A stretch of 39,799 nucleotides of DNA from CAYSCZ01 sp964429655 (GTDB lineage Bacteria; Bacteroidota; Bacteroidia; Cytophagales; Cyclobacteriaceae): positions 1 to 39,799 of the forward strand of contig CAYSCZ010000025.1 in the NCBI GenBank assembly GCA_964429655.1, given 5' to 3'. Shown in pieces: positions 25,162 to 34,634 of the stretch. Within the stretch, counting starts at the first letter, position 1; every line of letters begins with the position of its first letter. Position numbers and translations under genes: made by a program. The notes under the pieces are model-generated. The model did not search any database. It saw only the letters and a program-made list of their open reading frames with translations, and was not told where the DNA came from.

Positions 25162-28100
25162 ATGAAGAAGCGTTTTTTGTTGTTTTTAGTTTGCTTGGCC
25201 TTATCAAATATCTTATTTGGTCAGCAGGTAGTGGTTTTAGACCCCGAATTTCCTGCACTAAAGGAAGAGGTAACCATAACTTTTGATGTTACTCTAGCTG
25301 AAGATTCTAGGGCTGAAGGTTTATTGGGATTAACTGATGATGTGTTTTTATGGTCAGGTGCCGGATCGGCCCCGGGTAGTGGTCCTGCGTTTGAGTTTGG
25401 TCCTGAGGGACAGGATGATTTTGGCAGCCCGTATGAACCGGGTAAAATGACTTTTTTGGGCGATGATAAATGGTCTATTACGATTGTAATTAAAGATTAT
25501 TTCAACATTCCTGACGAAGATGATGATAGAATAACAACACTGGGTATGCTTTTAAAAAATGCAGATGGCTCAGCCCAGACAGAAGATTTTTTTGTGTCGA
25601 TCGTTGATGATAGCGAAGTACAAAAAGCCTTTACCATCACCCCGGAGAATCCTACCGTAAATGATGAAATAACCATACAGATAGACCTTACCAAGGCCTT
25701 AGATACCCGCGCTGAAGGATTGCTTGGAGTAACTGATGAAATATATTTATGGTCTGGTATTGGCAATGAGTCTAATCCTTTTGAAAATGGCCCGCCAGGT
25801 CAGGATAATTTTGGGGTACCTTATCTTCCCGGGGAGATGACGCTCGTCAGTGATGATGTATGGGAAATTTCTTTGGTACCTGCAGAATATTATAATGTCA
25901 CAAGCAATGTCAACGAATTAACGAGAATAGGCTTTCTTGCAAAAAATGCTGATGGTAGTGCACAAACTGAAGATTTCATCGGGGATATCGAGCCCGGAGG
26001 ATTTCTGATAAATCTGGTTTCGCCGAGCAGTAGCGGGCTTCAATTTATTGAGGAGGGCGCTGCCTTTCCAATCTCTGTGAGCGCCAGCTCAGTTGGTGAT
26101 TTGCAAATTGAAATTGACTCTGGAGCGGGATTTGAGGTGGTCGCATCCATCGAGTCACGTAACTTTTTAAGTTATAATTATCCTGCTAAGGATGGGGAAA
26201 GTATTTCTATACGGGTTACCGGTTCTTCCGGAGATATCGTACTTAACAAAACAGCAGAAGTGGAATTTTTTGTGAAATCGGAAAGAGTAGAATCACCACT
26301 TCCCACAAGCATAGTCCCCGGGATTAATTACGATCCTGCAGATGATACCAAAGTAACCCTGGCATTGGTTGCTCCTCAAAAAGACTATGTGTACTTCGTG
26401 GGGGACCAGACCAATTGGCAAATTAGGGATAAATATCAAATGAATTATGATCCATCCAAAGAAACCTACTGGATAGAATTGAATGAATTAATACCGAATC
26501 AACCTTATGTATTTGGCTATCTCACAAATCATAATGATGTGTCAGGGTCTAACGTGTTGGTTGGCGACCCATATGCCGACCTGGTGATCGACCCTAATAA
26601 CGATCCCTTTATTGATGAAAATGTTTACCCAAATATCCCCGAATCAAGCCTTGAGGTTTTACCCGATAACAAAGTTACCGGAGGAAATGTACTCTTAACC
26701 GCTTTCATAACCGGGCAGAAACCCTATATGTGGGGCCCCGCTGAAGATTCCTGGGTACGGCCCGAGGAAAAGGATCTCGTTATTTATGAACTACTGGTAC
26801 GAGACTTTACAGGGTCCTATAAAACCATGATCGATTCACTGGACTACATCAAAGGCATAGGTGTTAATGCCATTGAATTAATGCCAATAATGGAATTTGG
26901 AGGTAACAGCAACTGGGGCTATCAGCCGGATTATTACATGGCTCCGGACAAAGCCTATGGAACAAAAAATGATTTGAAAGCTTTTATCGAAGCATGTCAT
27001 GAAAAAGGTCTGGCGGTAATCTTGGACGTAGTTTTTAATCAGGCAGATAAGAACCCTTATGTTTTTATGTATTTTGATTTTCAATCCGGGAGACCAAGGT
27101 CTGACAGCCCGTTCTTTAATGAGTCTGCCATCCCTGACTGTTTGGACTTTTTTCGGGACTGGAACCATGAAAGCACCTATACCAGGGCTTTAATAGATAC
27201 TACCCTGCAATACTGGCTTAGGGAGTATCACGTAGATGGTTTCCGGTTCGATATATCCAACGGGTTTACACAAAATAATAACTGTGGGGGCTTTGATGAA
27301 TCAAGGGTGGATAGAGTAACACATTATTACGATGTTATCAAAGCCGTTGACCCGGATGCTTATGTGACACTGGAGCATTTTTCATCTGATGAGCTGGGAA
27401 CACTACAGGGGTTAGGTGCTTTTACATGGGCATTTGTTGCAAAATTCAGGTACCAGGAAATAATGAAAGCAGATCCTCCCACTGCAAATATCAATGAAGC
27501 CGCCGAACCGGGCGTCGTAGCGGCCATGGAAAATCATGATGAACAGAGACTGGTGTTTGAAGCGAGGGAATTTGGCACATCAGCGGGGGATTACAACATC
27601 CAGGATCTGGAAGTAGCTATAGAAAGGGCTAAAATGGCACCTGCATTTTTCTTTACACTCCCGGGTCCAAAACTTATGTGGATGTTTGGTGAGCTAGGTT
27701 ATGATATCGATATCAACTTTAATGGACGAACTGGCAAGAAACCCCTACCATGGGGAGATGATCCGGATGCATTGGGATATTATGAAGACCCGGAGAGACA
27801 AAAGGTTTATAGCGTTTATTCAGCAGTATTAAATCTGACCCATGAACATTCCGATGTTTTTGATGACGGGGAAATTGATATAAGTCGACTTAATCAAGAA
27901 GTAAAAAGAATTTCTATTACTCATCCAGACATGAACGTAATGGTATTAGGAAACTGGGCTACTTCTGAGCTATCAATTGATCCGGAATTCTCGCAGGATG
28001 GTACATGGTATGATTTCTTTACAGGCGATTCAATAAACGTATTAAATGTAAATGACGCTTATACATTCGCACCTGGTGAGTTTCATGTTTTCACAACCCG

Positions 28101-28422
28101 GCGCCTGGAAGCCCCTGAAAGTGACCTGGTGCCCTGGACAGTTGAATTTCAGGAAGTAACAGGGCTGGATGATAAATTAGGGGAGGGCCTGAAATTATAT
28201 CCTAATCCTGCAAAAGATAAAGTAACGATAGCGTTCCATCGAAAGGATGGCTTCTCATTCGAGATGTATGACATATCAGGAAAAAACAGATTCAATGTCC
28301 CATATGAGATATTTGATCAAAAATTTGAAATAAATACATCCTATCTATTGCCCGGAATATACATTTTTAAAATCAAGGTTGGAAATCGATCTGTTAACAG
28401 AAAAGTGATGATAAATAATTAG
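25162..28422 (+). CDS. Secreted GH13 alpha-amylase-family enzyme with T9SS domain, copy 1
   Basis: A 1086-residue extracellular glycoside hydrolase likely to act on alpha-glucans. A signal peptide (about 1-20) is followed by two related modules of about 130 residues (FDVTLAEDSRAEGLLGLTDD and IDLTKALDTRAEGLLGVTDE). Next comes an Ig-like stretch, a CBM48/E-set-like domain (VYFVGDQTNWQIRDKYQMN) and the GH13 barrel from about residue 540. The catalytic set is nucleophile Asp697 (FRFD), acid/base Glu738 (TLEH) and Asp793 (NHDEQR). Region I reads DVVFNQ, with Gln627 where His is usual. The T9SS domain opens at YPNPAKDKVTI. A terminator and 78 bases separate it from a paralogue. Exact specificity (amylase, pullulanase or transferase) is open. 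Confidence 0.92.
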   Translation: MKKRFLLFLVCLALSNILFGQQVVVLDPEFPALKEEVTITFDVTLAEDSRAEGLLGLTDDVFLWSGAGSAPGSGPAFEFGPEGQDDFGSPYEPGKMTFLGDDKWSITIVIKDYFNIPDEDDDRITTLGMLLKNADGSAQTEDFFVSIVDDSEVQKAFTITPENPTVNDEITIQIDLTKALDTRAEGLLGVTDEIYLWSGIGNESNPFENGPPGQDNFGVPYLPGEMTLVSDDVWEISLVPAEYYNVTSNVNELTRIGFLAKNADGSAQTEDFIGDIEPGGFLINLVSPSSSGLQFIEEGAAFPISVSASSVGDLQIEIDSGAGFEVVASIESRNFLSYNYPAKDGESISIRVTGSSGDIVLNKTAEVEFFVKSERVESPLPTSIVPGINYDPADDTKVTLALVAPQKDYVYFVGDQTNWQIRDKYQMNYDPSKETYWIELNELIPNQPYVFGYLTNHNDVSGSNVLVGDPYADLVIDPNNDPFIDENVYPNIPESSLEVLPDNKVTGGNVLLTAFITGQKPYMWGPAEDSWVRPEEKDLVIYELLVRDFTGSYKTMIDSLDYIKGIGVNAIELMPIMEFGGNSNWGYQPDYYMAPDKAYGTKNDLKAFIEACHEKGLAVILDVVFNQADKNPYVFMYFDFQSGRPRSDSPFFNESAIPDCLDFFRDWNHESTYTRALIDTTLQYWLREYHVDGFRFDISNGFTQNNNCGGFDESRVDRVTHYYDVIKAVDPDAYVTLEHFSSDELGTLQGLGAFTWAFVAKFRYQEIMKADPPTANINEAAEPGVVAAMENHDEQRLVFEAREFGTSAGDYNIQDLEVAIERAKMAPAFFFTLPGPKLMWMFGELGYDIDINFNGRTGKKPLPWGDDPDALGYYEDPERQKVYSVYSAVLNLTHEHSDVFDDGEIDISRLNQEVKRISITHPDMNVMVLGNWATSELSIDPEFSQDGTWYDFFTGDSINVLNVNDAYTFAPGEFHVFTTRRLEAPESDLVPWTVEFQEVTGLDDKLGEGLKLYPNPAKDKVTIAFHRKDGFSFEMYDISGKNRFNVPYEIFDQKFEINTSYLLPGIYIFKIKVGNRSVNRKVMINN

Positions 28423-28441
28423 GTTGCTGATCGTGAAATTG

Positions 28442-28469
28442 AAGCGAGTGAACTCACTTCGCTTTTTAT
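28442..28469 (+). terminator. Intrinsic terminator between the two GH13 genes
   Basis: AAGCGAGTGA pairs with TCACTTCGCTT (one bulged base) with a 2-base loop, and a T-tract follows. It lies 20 bases after the first GH13 stop codon, so the second gene either has its own promoter or is expressed by partial read-through. Confidence 0.8.
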
Positions 28470-28500
28470 TGTTTTAAATCATAAATCGTATCCTTAAAAT

Positions 28501-31500
28501 ATGAGTATTAAAAGTATGAAGAAGTTTTACATTTTTATCTTTTTGGTAATTTCCTGGAGGTTGGTGTTTGGACAGGCAGTTACGCTTGACCCGGAATTTC
28601 CATCTTTGACCGAGGAAGTTACCATTACCGTTGATTTATCATTAGCAGAGGACACACGCGCTGAAGATCTACTTGGTTTGACAGATGGTGTTTTTCTGTG
28701 GTCCGGGGTAGGATCAGGAACAGGAGGTAGTGCAGCTTTTGAATTTACACCTGAGGGCCAATCCGACTTTACTTCAGCATTTGAACCTGGTCGAATGAAC
28801 TTTCTGGGGGATGAACAGTGGTCAATAACACTCAAAATCAAAGACTACTACAACATTCCTGATGAAGAAGAAGATCGCATCACAACGTTGGGGATGCTAT
28901 TAAAAAACGCAGATGGGTCAGCTCAAACAGAGGACTTTTTCATCCCACTTGCTGATGAATCCAGTGCCGAAGTACCTTTTACCATCACGCCAGAGAACCC
29001 TACCATCAATGATGAAATCATAATAAGCGTAGATGTATCAAAAGCAAGTGACTCAAGGGCTGAGGCTTTACTAGGTTTGACATCCGGAGTCTTTCTGTGG
29101 TCCGGTGTTGGCGATGCTTCTAATCCATTTGCTTTTGGCCCTCCGGGTCAAACTGACTTTTTTGTTCCTTTTCCTCCCGGAGAGATGACATTGGTAGATG
29201 AAAATATTTGGGAGATAATATTAACCCCTGCGGAATATTACAGTATTGACGGCAACCCCAATGATATAACAAGACTTGGATTCCTGCTAAAAAATGGTAG
29301 CGGAAGTGCCCAAACAGAAGACTTTATTGCTGAATTATCCCCTGGTGGATTTGTTATTTCTTTTGTTTCCCCGGCCACTGATGGATTGGTATTTGTGGAT
29401 GAAGGTTCATTATTTCCCATTACCATAACCGCAAGCAGGGCCGCAGATCTTCAATTAGAACTTGATACAGGTGCAGGATTTGAAGTGGTGGCCGCATCTT
29501 CTGGCCCCAACTTCTTAACCTTTGATTATCCGGTATCCGGTGGTGAAAATATAAGTGCCAGAGCAACTGGTTCTTCGGGAGATATTGTACTCACTAAAAC
29601 CCTTGAAATTGAGTTCTTCATAAAACAACCCAGGGTAAATACCTTGCTCCCGGCAGGAATTAATCCCGGAATAAATTATGACCCTGAAGATGATACAAAA
29701 GTGACAATGGCACTGGTAGCACCAGATAAAGATTTCGCTTACTTTGTGGGAGATCTAACCAACTGGGAGCTTTCTGATGATTATCAAATGAATTATGATG
29801 AAACTGAGAGTACTTTTTGGATAGAAATCACAGACCTGACACCAGGAAAGGAGTACATATTTCAATATTGGGTGGAGGATTTGGGCGGACTGGTAAAAGT
29901 TGGCGACCCTTATGCTGATAAGGTTGCAAATCCTTTTAGCGATCCTGCCATACCTGAATCGGTTTATCCAGGACTAATCGAACCAGATACCGAAGGAAAT
30001 GGTGTAGCCACCACCTTTCAAACCGGCCAGCAGCAATTTGTTTGGGATGCTAGTGAAGACACCTGGCAAAAGCCCGATAAAAATGATCTGGTCGTCTATG
30101 AACTTTACCTTGGTGATTTCCTGGGTACAGACGGAGGTCATGACTACAAAATCCTAAAAGATACGCTTAGTTATTTAAAGCGATTGGGTATAAATGCAAT
30201 CGAATTAATGCCGGTGGCAGAGCATGGCTTTGATCCGGGCTGGGGTTACGATCCGGATTATATGTTTGCACCAGAGAAATACTACGGAACACCCGATAAC
30301 CTCAAAGATTTCATTCAAACTGCCCATCAGGTGGGTATGGCTGTTATCCATGATATTGTATTAAACCATCACACAGGTACCAATCCATTGGTTTTGATGT
30401 ATAGTGAAAATTTTAATCCCAGAGAAGATAATCCGTGGTTCAATGATGTCCCAAGGCACCCTTTTAATGTATTTGCTGATATGAACCATGAAAGTGAATT
30501 CACGATACCGTATGTTGATTCCGTTGTACAATATTGGGTTGATGAATTTCACTTTGATGGATATAGGTTTGACCTGTCGAAAGGTTTTACACAAACAGAA
30601 TCGACCGACGATGGTGTATTCAGGCAGTTTGATGAAGGTCGGATAAATACCCTAACAAGAATAGCCAATAAAGTATGGGAAATTGATCCGGAAGCATACA
30701 TTATCCTTGAGCACTTTGCTGCGTCAGATGAAGAAGCTGAGTTAGCCTCAAGGGGTATGTTATTATGGGGCAATTTCCATTTTGATTTTGCTCCTCTATT
30801 GAACGGTCAAAGCCCGACAAGATCAATTAATGGCCTTATAAATCTTCAGAGCTCACATGTAAAATACATAGAAAGCCACGATGAGCAACGTATAATGTAC
30901 GAAATGCTGGAATTCGGTCAAAGTAACGGGAACTATAACATCAAGGATTTAAGTACTGCATTAAACAGATCCAAGCTGGCCGCAGCATTCTTCTTTACCT
31001 TACCAGGACCAAAGATGATTTGGCAATGGCAGGAATTAGGTTATGACCAGTTTTTACCTTTTAATAATCCGGGCAGGACAGATCCAAAACCCCATGTATG
31101 GGGCGGGGAAGGTAACTTTGATTATTACAATGACCCTGACCGAAGAAAAGTATATGATTCTTACGGGGCAATCATAAGACTTACCAAGGAGCAGAAAGAT
31201 GTGTTTTCTAATGCCCCAGAAACAACACTCACAGGAAGTACTAAAAGGATTGCATATGACGCTGATGGTATGGATGTTGTAATCATAGGAAATTTCGATT
31301 TGCAGAACCAAAGCATTGATCCGCAATTCACACAGGAGGGTATCTGGTATGACTATTTTACAGGTGATTCTATCAATGTTACTAATGTAAATGAAGCGTA
31401 TGAGTTGACAGCAGGGGAATTTCATATTTTTACTTCCGAGCGTTTAGAAATTCCGGGAGAAGATTTAGTTCCTTTTACGGTAGCGTTTCAGGAAGAAGTT

Positions 31501-31770
31501 ACTAGTTTAAGTGATGAATTCAATAATGATGTTTTGATCTATCCAAACCCTGTTGAAGATCAGTTCATGATACAAATTAATAACGCGAAATCAAAAGATA
31601 TCAGCATCAATTTAATTGATATTTCAGGTAGAAATTCTGTTGAAATATCTCAAGGATTATTAGAAAATGAAATTGAAGTTAATACCTCTAAATTAAGAAA
31701 TGGTATCTACATTCTTGAACTAGAAATCGGTGGAGGGTCAATAACCAGGAAAATTGTAGTGAATAGATAA
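28501..31770 (+). CDS. Secreted GH13 alpha-amylase-family enzyme with T9SS domain, copy 2
   Basis: A 1089-residue paralogue of the preceding enzyme with the same domain order: signal peptide, two N-terminal modules (VDLSLAEDTRAEDLLGLTDG and VDVSKASDSRAEALLGLTSG), Ig-like region, CBM48/E-set-like domain (AYFVGDLTNWELSDDY), GH13 barrel and T9SS domain (YPNPVEDQFMI). Catalytic residues are Asp691 (YRFD), Glu737 (LEHF) and Asp794 (SHDEQR). Region I is the canonical DIVLNH (Asp618, Asn622, His623), unlike copy 1. The true start could be the in-frame ATG at 28516, which begins a typical signal peptide (KKFYIFIFLVISW). The pair suggests duplication followed by specialisation on related alpha-glucans. 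Confidence 0.93.
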   Translation: MSIKSMKKFYIFIFLVISWRLVFGQAVTLDPEFPSLTEEVTITVDLSLAEDTRAEDLLGLTDGVFLWSGVGSGTGGSAAFEFTPEGQSDFTSAFEPGRMNFLGDEQWSITLKIKDYYNIPDEEEDRITTLGMLLKNADGSAQTEDFFIPLADESSAEVPFTITPENPTINDEIIISVDVSKASDSRAEALLGLTSGVFLWSGVGDASNPFAFGPPGQTDFFVPFPPGEMTLVDENIWEIILTPAEYYSIDGNPNDITRLGFLLKNGSGSAQTEDFIAELSPGGFVISFVSPATDGLVFVDEGSLFPITITASRAADLQLELDTGAGFEVVAASSGPNFLTFDYPVSGGENISARATGSSGDIVLTKTLEIEFFIKQPRVNTLLPAGINPGINYDPEDDTKVTMALVAPDKDFAYFVGDLTNWELSDDYQMNYDETESTFWIEITDLTPGKEYIFQYWVEDLGGLVKVGDPYADKVANPFSDPAIPESVYPGLIEPDTEGNGVATTFQTGQQQFVWDASEDTWQKPDKNDLVVYELYLGDFLGTDGGHDYKILKDTLSYLKRLGINAIELMPVAEHGFDPGWGYDPDYMFAPEKYYGTPDNLKDFIQTAHQVGMAVIHDIVLNHHTGTNPLVLMYSENFNPREDNPWFNDVPRHPFNVFADMNHESEFTIPYVDSVVQYWVDEFHFDGYRFDLSKGFTQTESTDDGVFRQFDEGRINTLTRIANKVWEIDPEAYIILEHFAASDEEAELASRGMLLWGNFHFDFAPLLNGQSPTRSINGLINLQSSHVKYIESHDEQRIMYEMLEFGQSNGNYNIKDLSTALNRSKLAAAFFFTLPGPKMIWQWQELGYDQFLPFNNPGRTDPKPHVWGGEGNFDYYNDPDRRKVYDSYGAIIRLTKEQKDVFSNAPETTLTGSTKRIAYDADGMDVVIIGNFDLQNQSIDPQFTQEGIWYDYFTGDSINVTNVNEAYELTAGEFHIFTSERLEIPGEDLVPFTVAFQEEVTSLSDEFNNDVLIYPNPVEDQFMIQINNAKSKDISINLIDISGRNSVEISQGLLENEIEVNTSKLRNGIYILELEIGGGSITRKIVVNR

Positions 31771-31781
31771 AACACAGCCCC

Positions 31782-31815
31782 AAAAGCGTGGCCTACAGGG
31801 TCACGCTTTTATTTT
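31782..31815. terminator. Bidirectional terminator between GH13 copy 2 and the histidine kinase
   Basis: AAAAGCGTG (31782-31790) pairs with CACGCTTTT (31802-31810) in a perfect 9-bp stem, with further CC/GG pairing in the loop. A and T runs on both sides suit termination of both convergent transcripts. Confidence 0.88.
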
Positions 31816-31820
31816 AAAAA

Positions 31821-33167
31821 CTAATATTTCCTTATCCCCAGAATAAATTCAGCACCACCACCAGGATTGTTTCGTGCTTTTAAATAGCCTCCATGTGCCC
31901 TTAACAATTGCCTGGATAAGCTAAGACCTACACCGGAACCTTCTTTTTTTGTTGTAAAAAAAGGAATAAAAATATTTTCTAATAAGTCTTCAGGTATACC
32001 TGATCCATTGTCTAAAATATGTATTTGATGATAACCCCTAACTTTCTTGCATTTAATCATTACACTTTTTTCTTCCTGACCGTTAAAAGCTTCTCGAGCA
32101 TTTTTTAACAGGTTTAGCAGTACTTGCTCGATCATTTCGTGATCAATAAAAAGCTTGGTCTCCCTTTCTAACTTCACATTTATAGCAATACCTTCTTTCT
32201 TATAATCTTCTTTGATTAGCTGATAAACCTCATCAAGCAGATTGTTTAAGGACACTTTGTCAAGTTTTGGTTTTGGTAATCTGGCAAGATCAGAATAAGA
32301 GTTAACAAAACTCACCAATCCTTTGCTTCGCTTTTCAATAGTCTGGATGGATTTTCTTATATCTTCCTCATCTTCAGCATCCAAAGCTTTGAACTCCGTG
32401 TGCTCAATCATCTGGGCGATTACCTCAGAAAGTGTGGAAATAGGAATAACTGAGTTTTTTATCTCGTGGGTCAGGACTCTGATAAGCTTTGACCATGATT
32501 CAATCTCATTCTGCTCCAACTCGTCCCTAATATCGTGGATAGCGATCAGTTTGTAATTTTCCTCTTTTATAATTAATCGTTTAGAAGTAAAAAGTAAGCT
32601 CAATGGTTGGTCATTCAGCCTCGTATTGAGGAGCTGGCGTTCTTCGTTGTTTAAATTTAACACAAGCTCATAGATCTCCTTATTAATGTTTTTGATAGAA
32701 CTTAGGGAACTTAAATATGGCTTATCAATTAACACTTTAAATGCTTCATTATAGAACAGTATCTTTTCGGTATCAAGATGGTAGGTAAAAAGAGGTACAC
32801 CGCTTTGCTCAAGGGTAGCCTGCAAAAAATGATAATTTGACTCCCGCTCCTTTCTCACATTCTGAAACTCTTTGGAGATGGTATTCAGGACATGATAAAA
32901 TTCCCTTTGAAACCCTCTTTTTTTTTTTGCATTAAAGGATAAGGAGAAATCCTGATTTTTTAATGATTCCAGGAAATTAATAAGATCTCTTATATTTCTT
33001 TCAACATAGTAGATTAAAGAAACTATGGCCATAATGCCAAAAAATACTAACCAAACACCTACCAACCAAAAATCAGTATCCAACCAGATATACATGGCAC
33101 CTACTATGAAAAATAACGCAGCCAGCGTCCTGGCCACAACCTGAAACCTGAATGTCTTAAAAATCAT
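31821..33167 (-). CDS. Membrane sensor histidine kinase (NtrY-like)
   Basis: A 448-residue two-component kinase. Two transmembrane helices (about residues 13-30 and 34-53) enclose almost no periplasmic loop, so it probably senses a membrane or cytoplasmic signal. A PAS-like region (about 100-215) is followed by the H-box with His234 (LTHEIKNSVIPI), an N-box (LLNLLKNAREAF) and G-boxes (DNGSGIPEDLL and GSGVGLSLSRQLL). Its first 11 bases overlap the end of the response regulator gene, so the pair is co-translated. A run of 11 A residues on the coding strand (32918-32928) encodes Lys-Lys-Lys near residue 81. The likely target is the divergent permease locus. Confidence 0.95.
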   Translation of the reverse strand: MIFKTFRFQVVARTLAALFFIVGAMYIWLDTDFWLVGVWLVFFGIMAIVSLIYYVERNIRDLINFLESLKNQDFSLSFNAKKKRGFQREFYHVLNTISKEFQNVRKERESNYHFLQATLEQSGVPLFTYHLDTEKILFYNEAFKVLIDKPYLSSLSSIKNINKEIYELVLNLNNEERQLLNTRLNDQPLSLLFTSKRLIIKEENYKLIAIHDIRDELEQNEIESWSKLIRVLTHEIKNSVIPISTLSEVIAQMIEHTEFKALDAEDEEDIRKSIQTIEKRSKGLVSFVNSYSDLARLPKPKLDKVSLNNLLDEVYQLIKEDYKKEGIAINVKLERETKLFIDHEMIEQVLLNLLKNAREAFNGQEEKSVMIKCKKVRGYHQIHILDNGSGIPEDLLENIFIPFFTTKKEGSGVGLSLSRQLLRAHGGYLKARNNPGGGAEFILGIRKY

Positions 33168-34518
33168 ATTTTTTCATCTTTCTGTAAAGCGTGGTCCGGC
33201 CCATACCCAGTTGCCGGGAAGCCAGCGATATATTCCCCCCGCTTTCTTCCAGAGCTTTTGCTATAGTTGCTTTTTCAACTTCTTCAATGTTTAAGGATTT
33301 TTCCGGTGAACTCCGCAGATCATTTGGAAGCTGAAAATCATGGCTTGTCAACTCATCCTCAGAAGACATGATCACACATCTTTCTATGGCATGTTGAAGT
33401 TCCCTGACATTTCCCGGCCAGTGATAGTTTTTTAATTGTTCAATGAAATCTTTGCTGTAACCAATATCCTTTTGATATTTCTTTTTAAAAATATTGATAA
33501 AATGCCTGGTTAGCGGTTCAATATCAGGCACTCTTTCCCGTAGCGGAGGCAGGTTGATCTCCACCGTATTAATCCTGTAGAGCAAGTCCTTCCGGAAAGT
33601 TCCATCTTCTGACATCTCCAGGATTGGTTGATTTGTGGCGCTAATCAACCGTACATCTACATCGATTGGTTTGCTCGAACCCACTTTAAAAATTTGCCGA
33701 TTTTGTAATGCTGACAAAAGCTTTACTTGAATGGTTGCACTTAAGTTACCAATTTCATCCAAAAAAAGTGTACCCTTATTAGCCATCTCAAACCTACCCG
33801 TGCGATTTTCCTTGGCATCAGTAAAGGCTCCTTTTACATGACCAAAAACCTCACTTTCGAATAGTGTTTCCGACAATGCTCCGAGGTCTACTTTAATAAA
33901 AGGTAATTTTTGCCTATTGGATTTCCTGTGGATCACCCGTGCTATTACTTCTTTCCCGGTACCATTTTCTCCCAGTATCATCACATTAGCATCTGTTGCA
34001 GCCACCTTATCCACTACTTCCAGGACCTTTTGCATCGCGGAAGATTTAAAGATCAGGTCTTGAAAAGGCGAGTCAAGATCTTTCACCAATGCCTGCTCTC
34101 TATCTTCCAGTTCCCTTACCCTTTGCTTCGATTTATTTAAATCATAAATCGCTTTCACTGTGGATAATAACTTTTCTTTCTGCCATGGTTTTACCAAAAA
34201 ATCTATGGCTCCTTCCTTCATACATTCTACAGCAAGTTCAATGTCTCCATAGGCAGTATTCATTAATACCGCCTGTTCTGGATTCATCGACAGGATCTTC
34301 CGCAACCAAAAAAGGCCCTCATTTCCCGTGGTTACTCCGGCTTTGAAGTTCATATCCAGCACGATTACATCCACGCTTTCATCTTTCAGAATCCTTTCAA
34401 CTCGCTCTGGTGTTGATTCAGTGATTACTTTCTCAAAATGGTTTTTTAAGATTAAACGACCAGTGTATAATACGTCTTTATCATCATCCACGATGAGTAT
34501 CTTACCTTCTTTTGTCAT
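33157..34518 (-). CDS. Sigma-54-dependent response regulator (NtrC family)
   Basis: A 453-residue activator. The receiver domain has acidic residues 11-13 and phosphoacceptor Asp55 (VLDMNF). The receiver has a short extension, AGVTTGNEGLFWL, which I associate with Bacteroidota members of this group. The AAA+ domain has Walker A GENGTGKE at 183-190, the sigma-54 contact loop GAFTDA at 230-235 (canonical GAFTGA; the D form is common) and Walker B GTLFLDEIGN at 249-258. A Fis-type HTH ends the protein (GNISLASRQLGMGRTTLYRKM). It should open sigma-54 promoters when phosphorylated by the overlapping kinase. A sigma-54-like promoter lies just upstream, facing the permease genes. Confidence 0.96.
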   Translation of the reverse strand: MTKEGKILIVDDDKDVLYTGRLILKNHFEKVITESTPERVERILKDESVDVIVLDMNFKAGVTTGNEGLFWLRKILSMNPEQAVLMNTAYGDIELAVECMKEGAIDFLVKPWQKEKLLSTVKAIYDLNKSKQRVRELEDREQALVKDLDSPFQDLIFKSSAMQKVLEVVDKVAATDANVMILGENGTGKEVIARVIHRKSNRQKLPFIKVDLGALSETLFESEVFGHVKGAFTDAKENRTGRFEMANKGTLFLDEIGNLSATIQVKLLSALQNRQIFKVGSSKPIDVDVRLISATNQPILEMSEDGTFRKDLLYRINTVEINLPPLRERVPDIEPLTRHFINIFKKKYQKDIGYSKDFIEQLKNYHWPGNVRELQHAIERCVIMSSEDELTSHDFQLPNDLRSSPEKSLNIEEVEKATIAKALEESGGNISLASRQLGMGRTTLYRKMKKYDF

Positions 34519-34550
34519 TGTTATTTGTTTCTAAGTGGAACAGGAATATG

Positions 34551-34571
34551 TTTCGTTATGACACAACGAAA
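34551..34571. promoter_or_regulatory. Near-palindromic candidate activator site (UAS)
   Basis: TTTCGTT and AACGAAA form a perfect 7-bp inverted repeat around a 7-base spacer whose TG and CA also pair, giving a 21-bp near-palindrome. It lies 33 bases upstream of the regulator gene and about 84 bases upstream of the predicted start of permease transcription. That is within the usual range for NtrC-type enhancer sites. It is not followed by a T-tract. Confidence 0.55.
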
Positions 34572-34618
34572 TTAATCTAAAATTAAATAAATGACTGATT
34601 TCAAACCATTTATATCAT

Positions 34619-34634
34619 TGGCACCCATTATGGA
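34619..34634 (+). promoter_or_regulatory. Candidate sigma-54 promoter of the permease genes
   Basis: TGGCAC at 34619-34624 is a perfect -24 element. After 5 bases ATGGA stands where TTGCA is expected; the G of the -12 GC is present but the C is G. Predicted transcription would start near 34645, 13 bases before the permease ATG. The weak -12 keeps this a candidate only. Confidence 0.45.

Noticed and set aside
31054..31425. A 123-codon minus-strand frame inside GH13 copy 2
   Set aside because: It lies wholly within a conserved catalytic-domain and C-terminal region on the other strand and has no recognisable domain.
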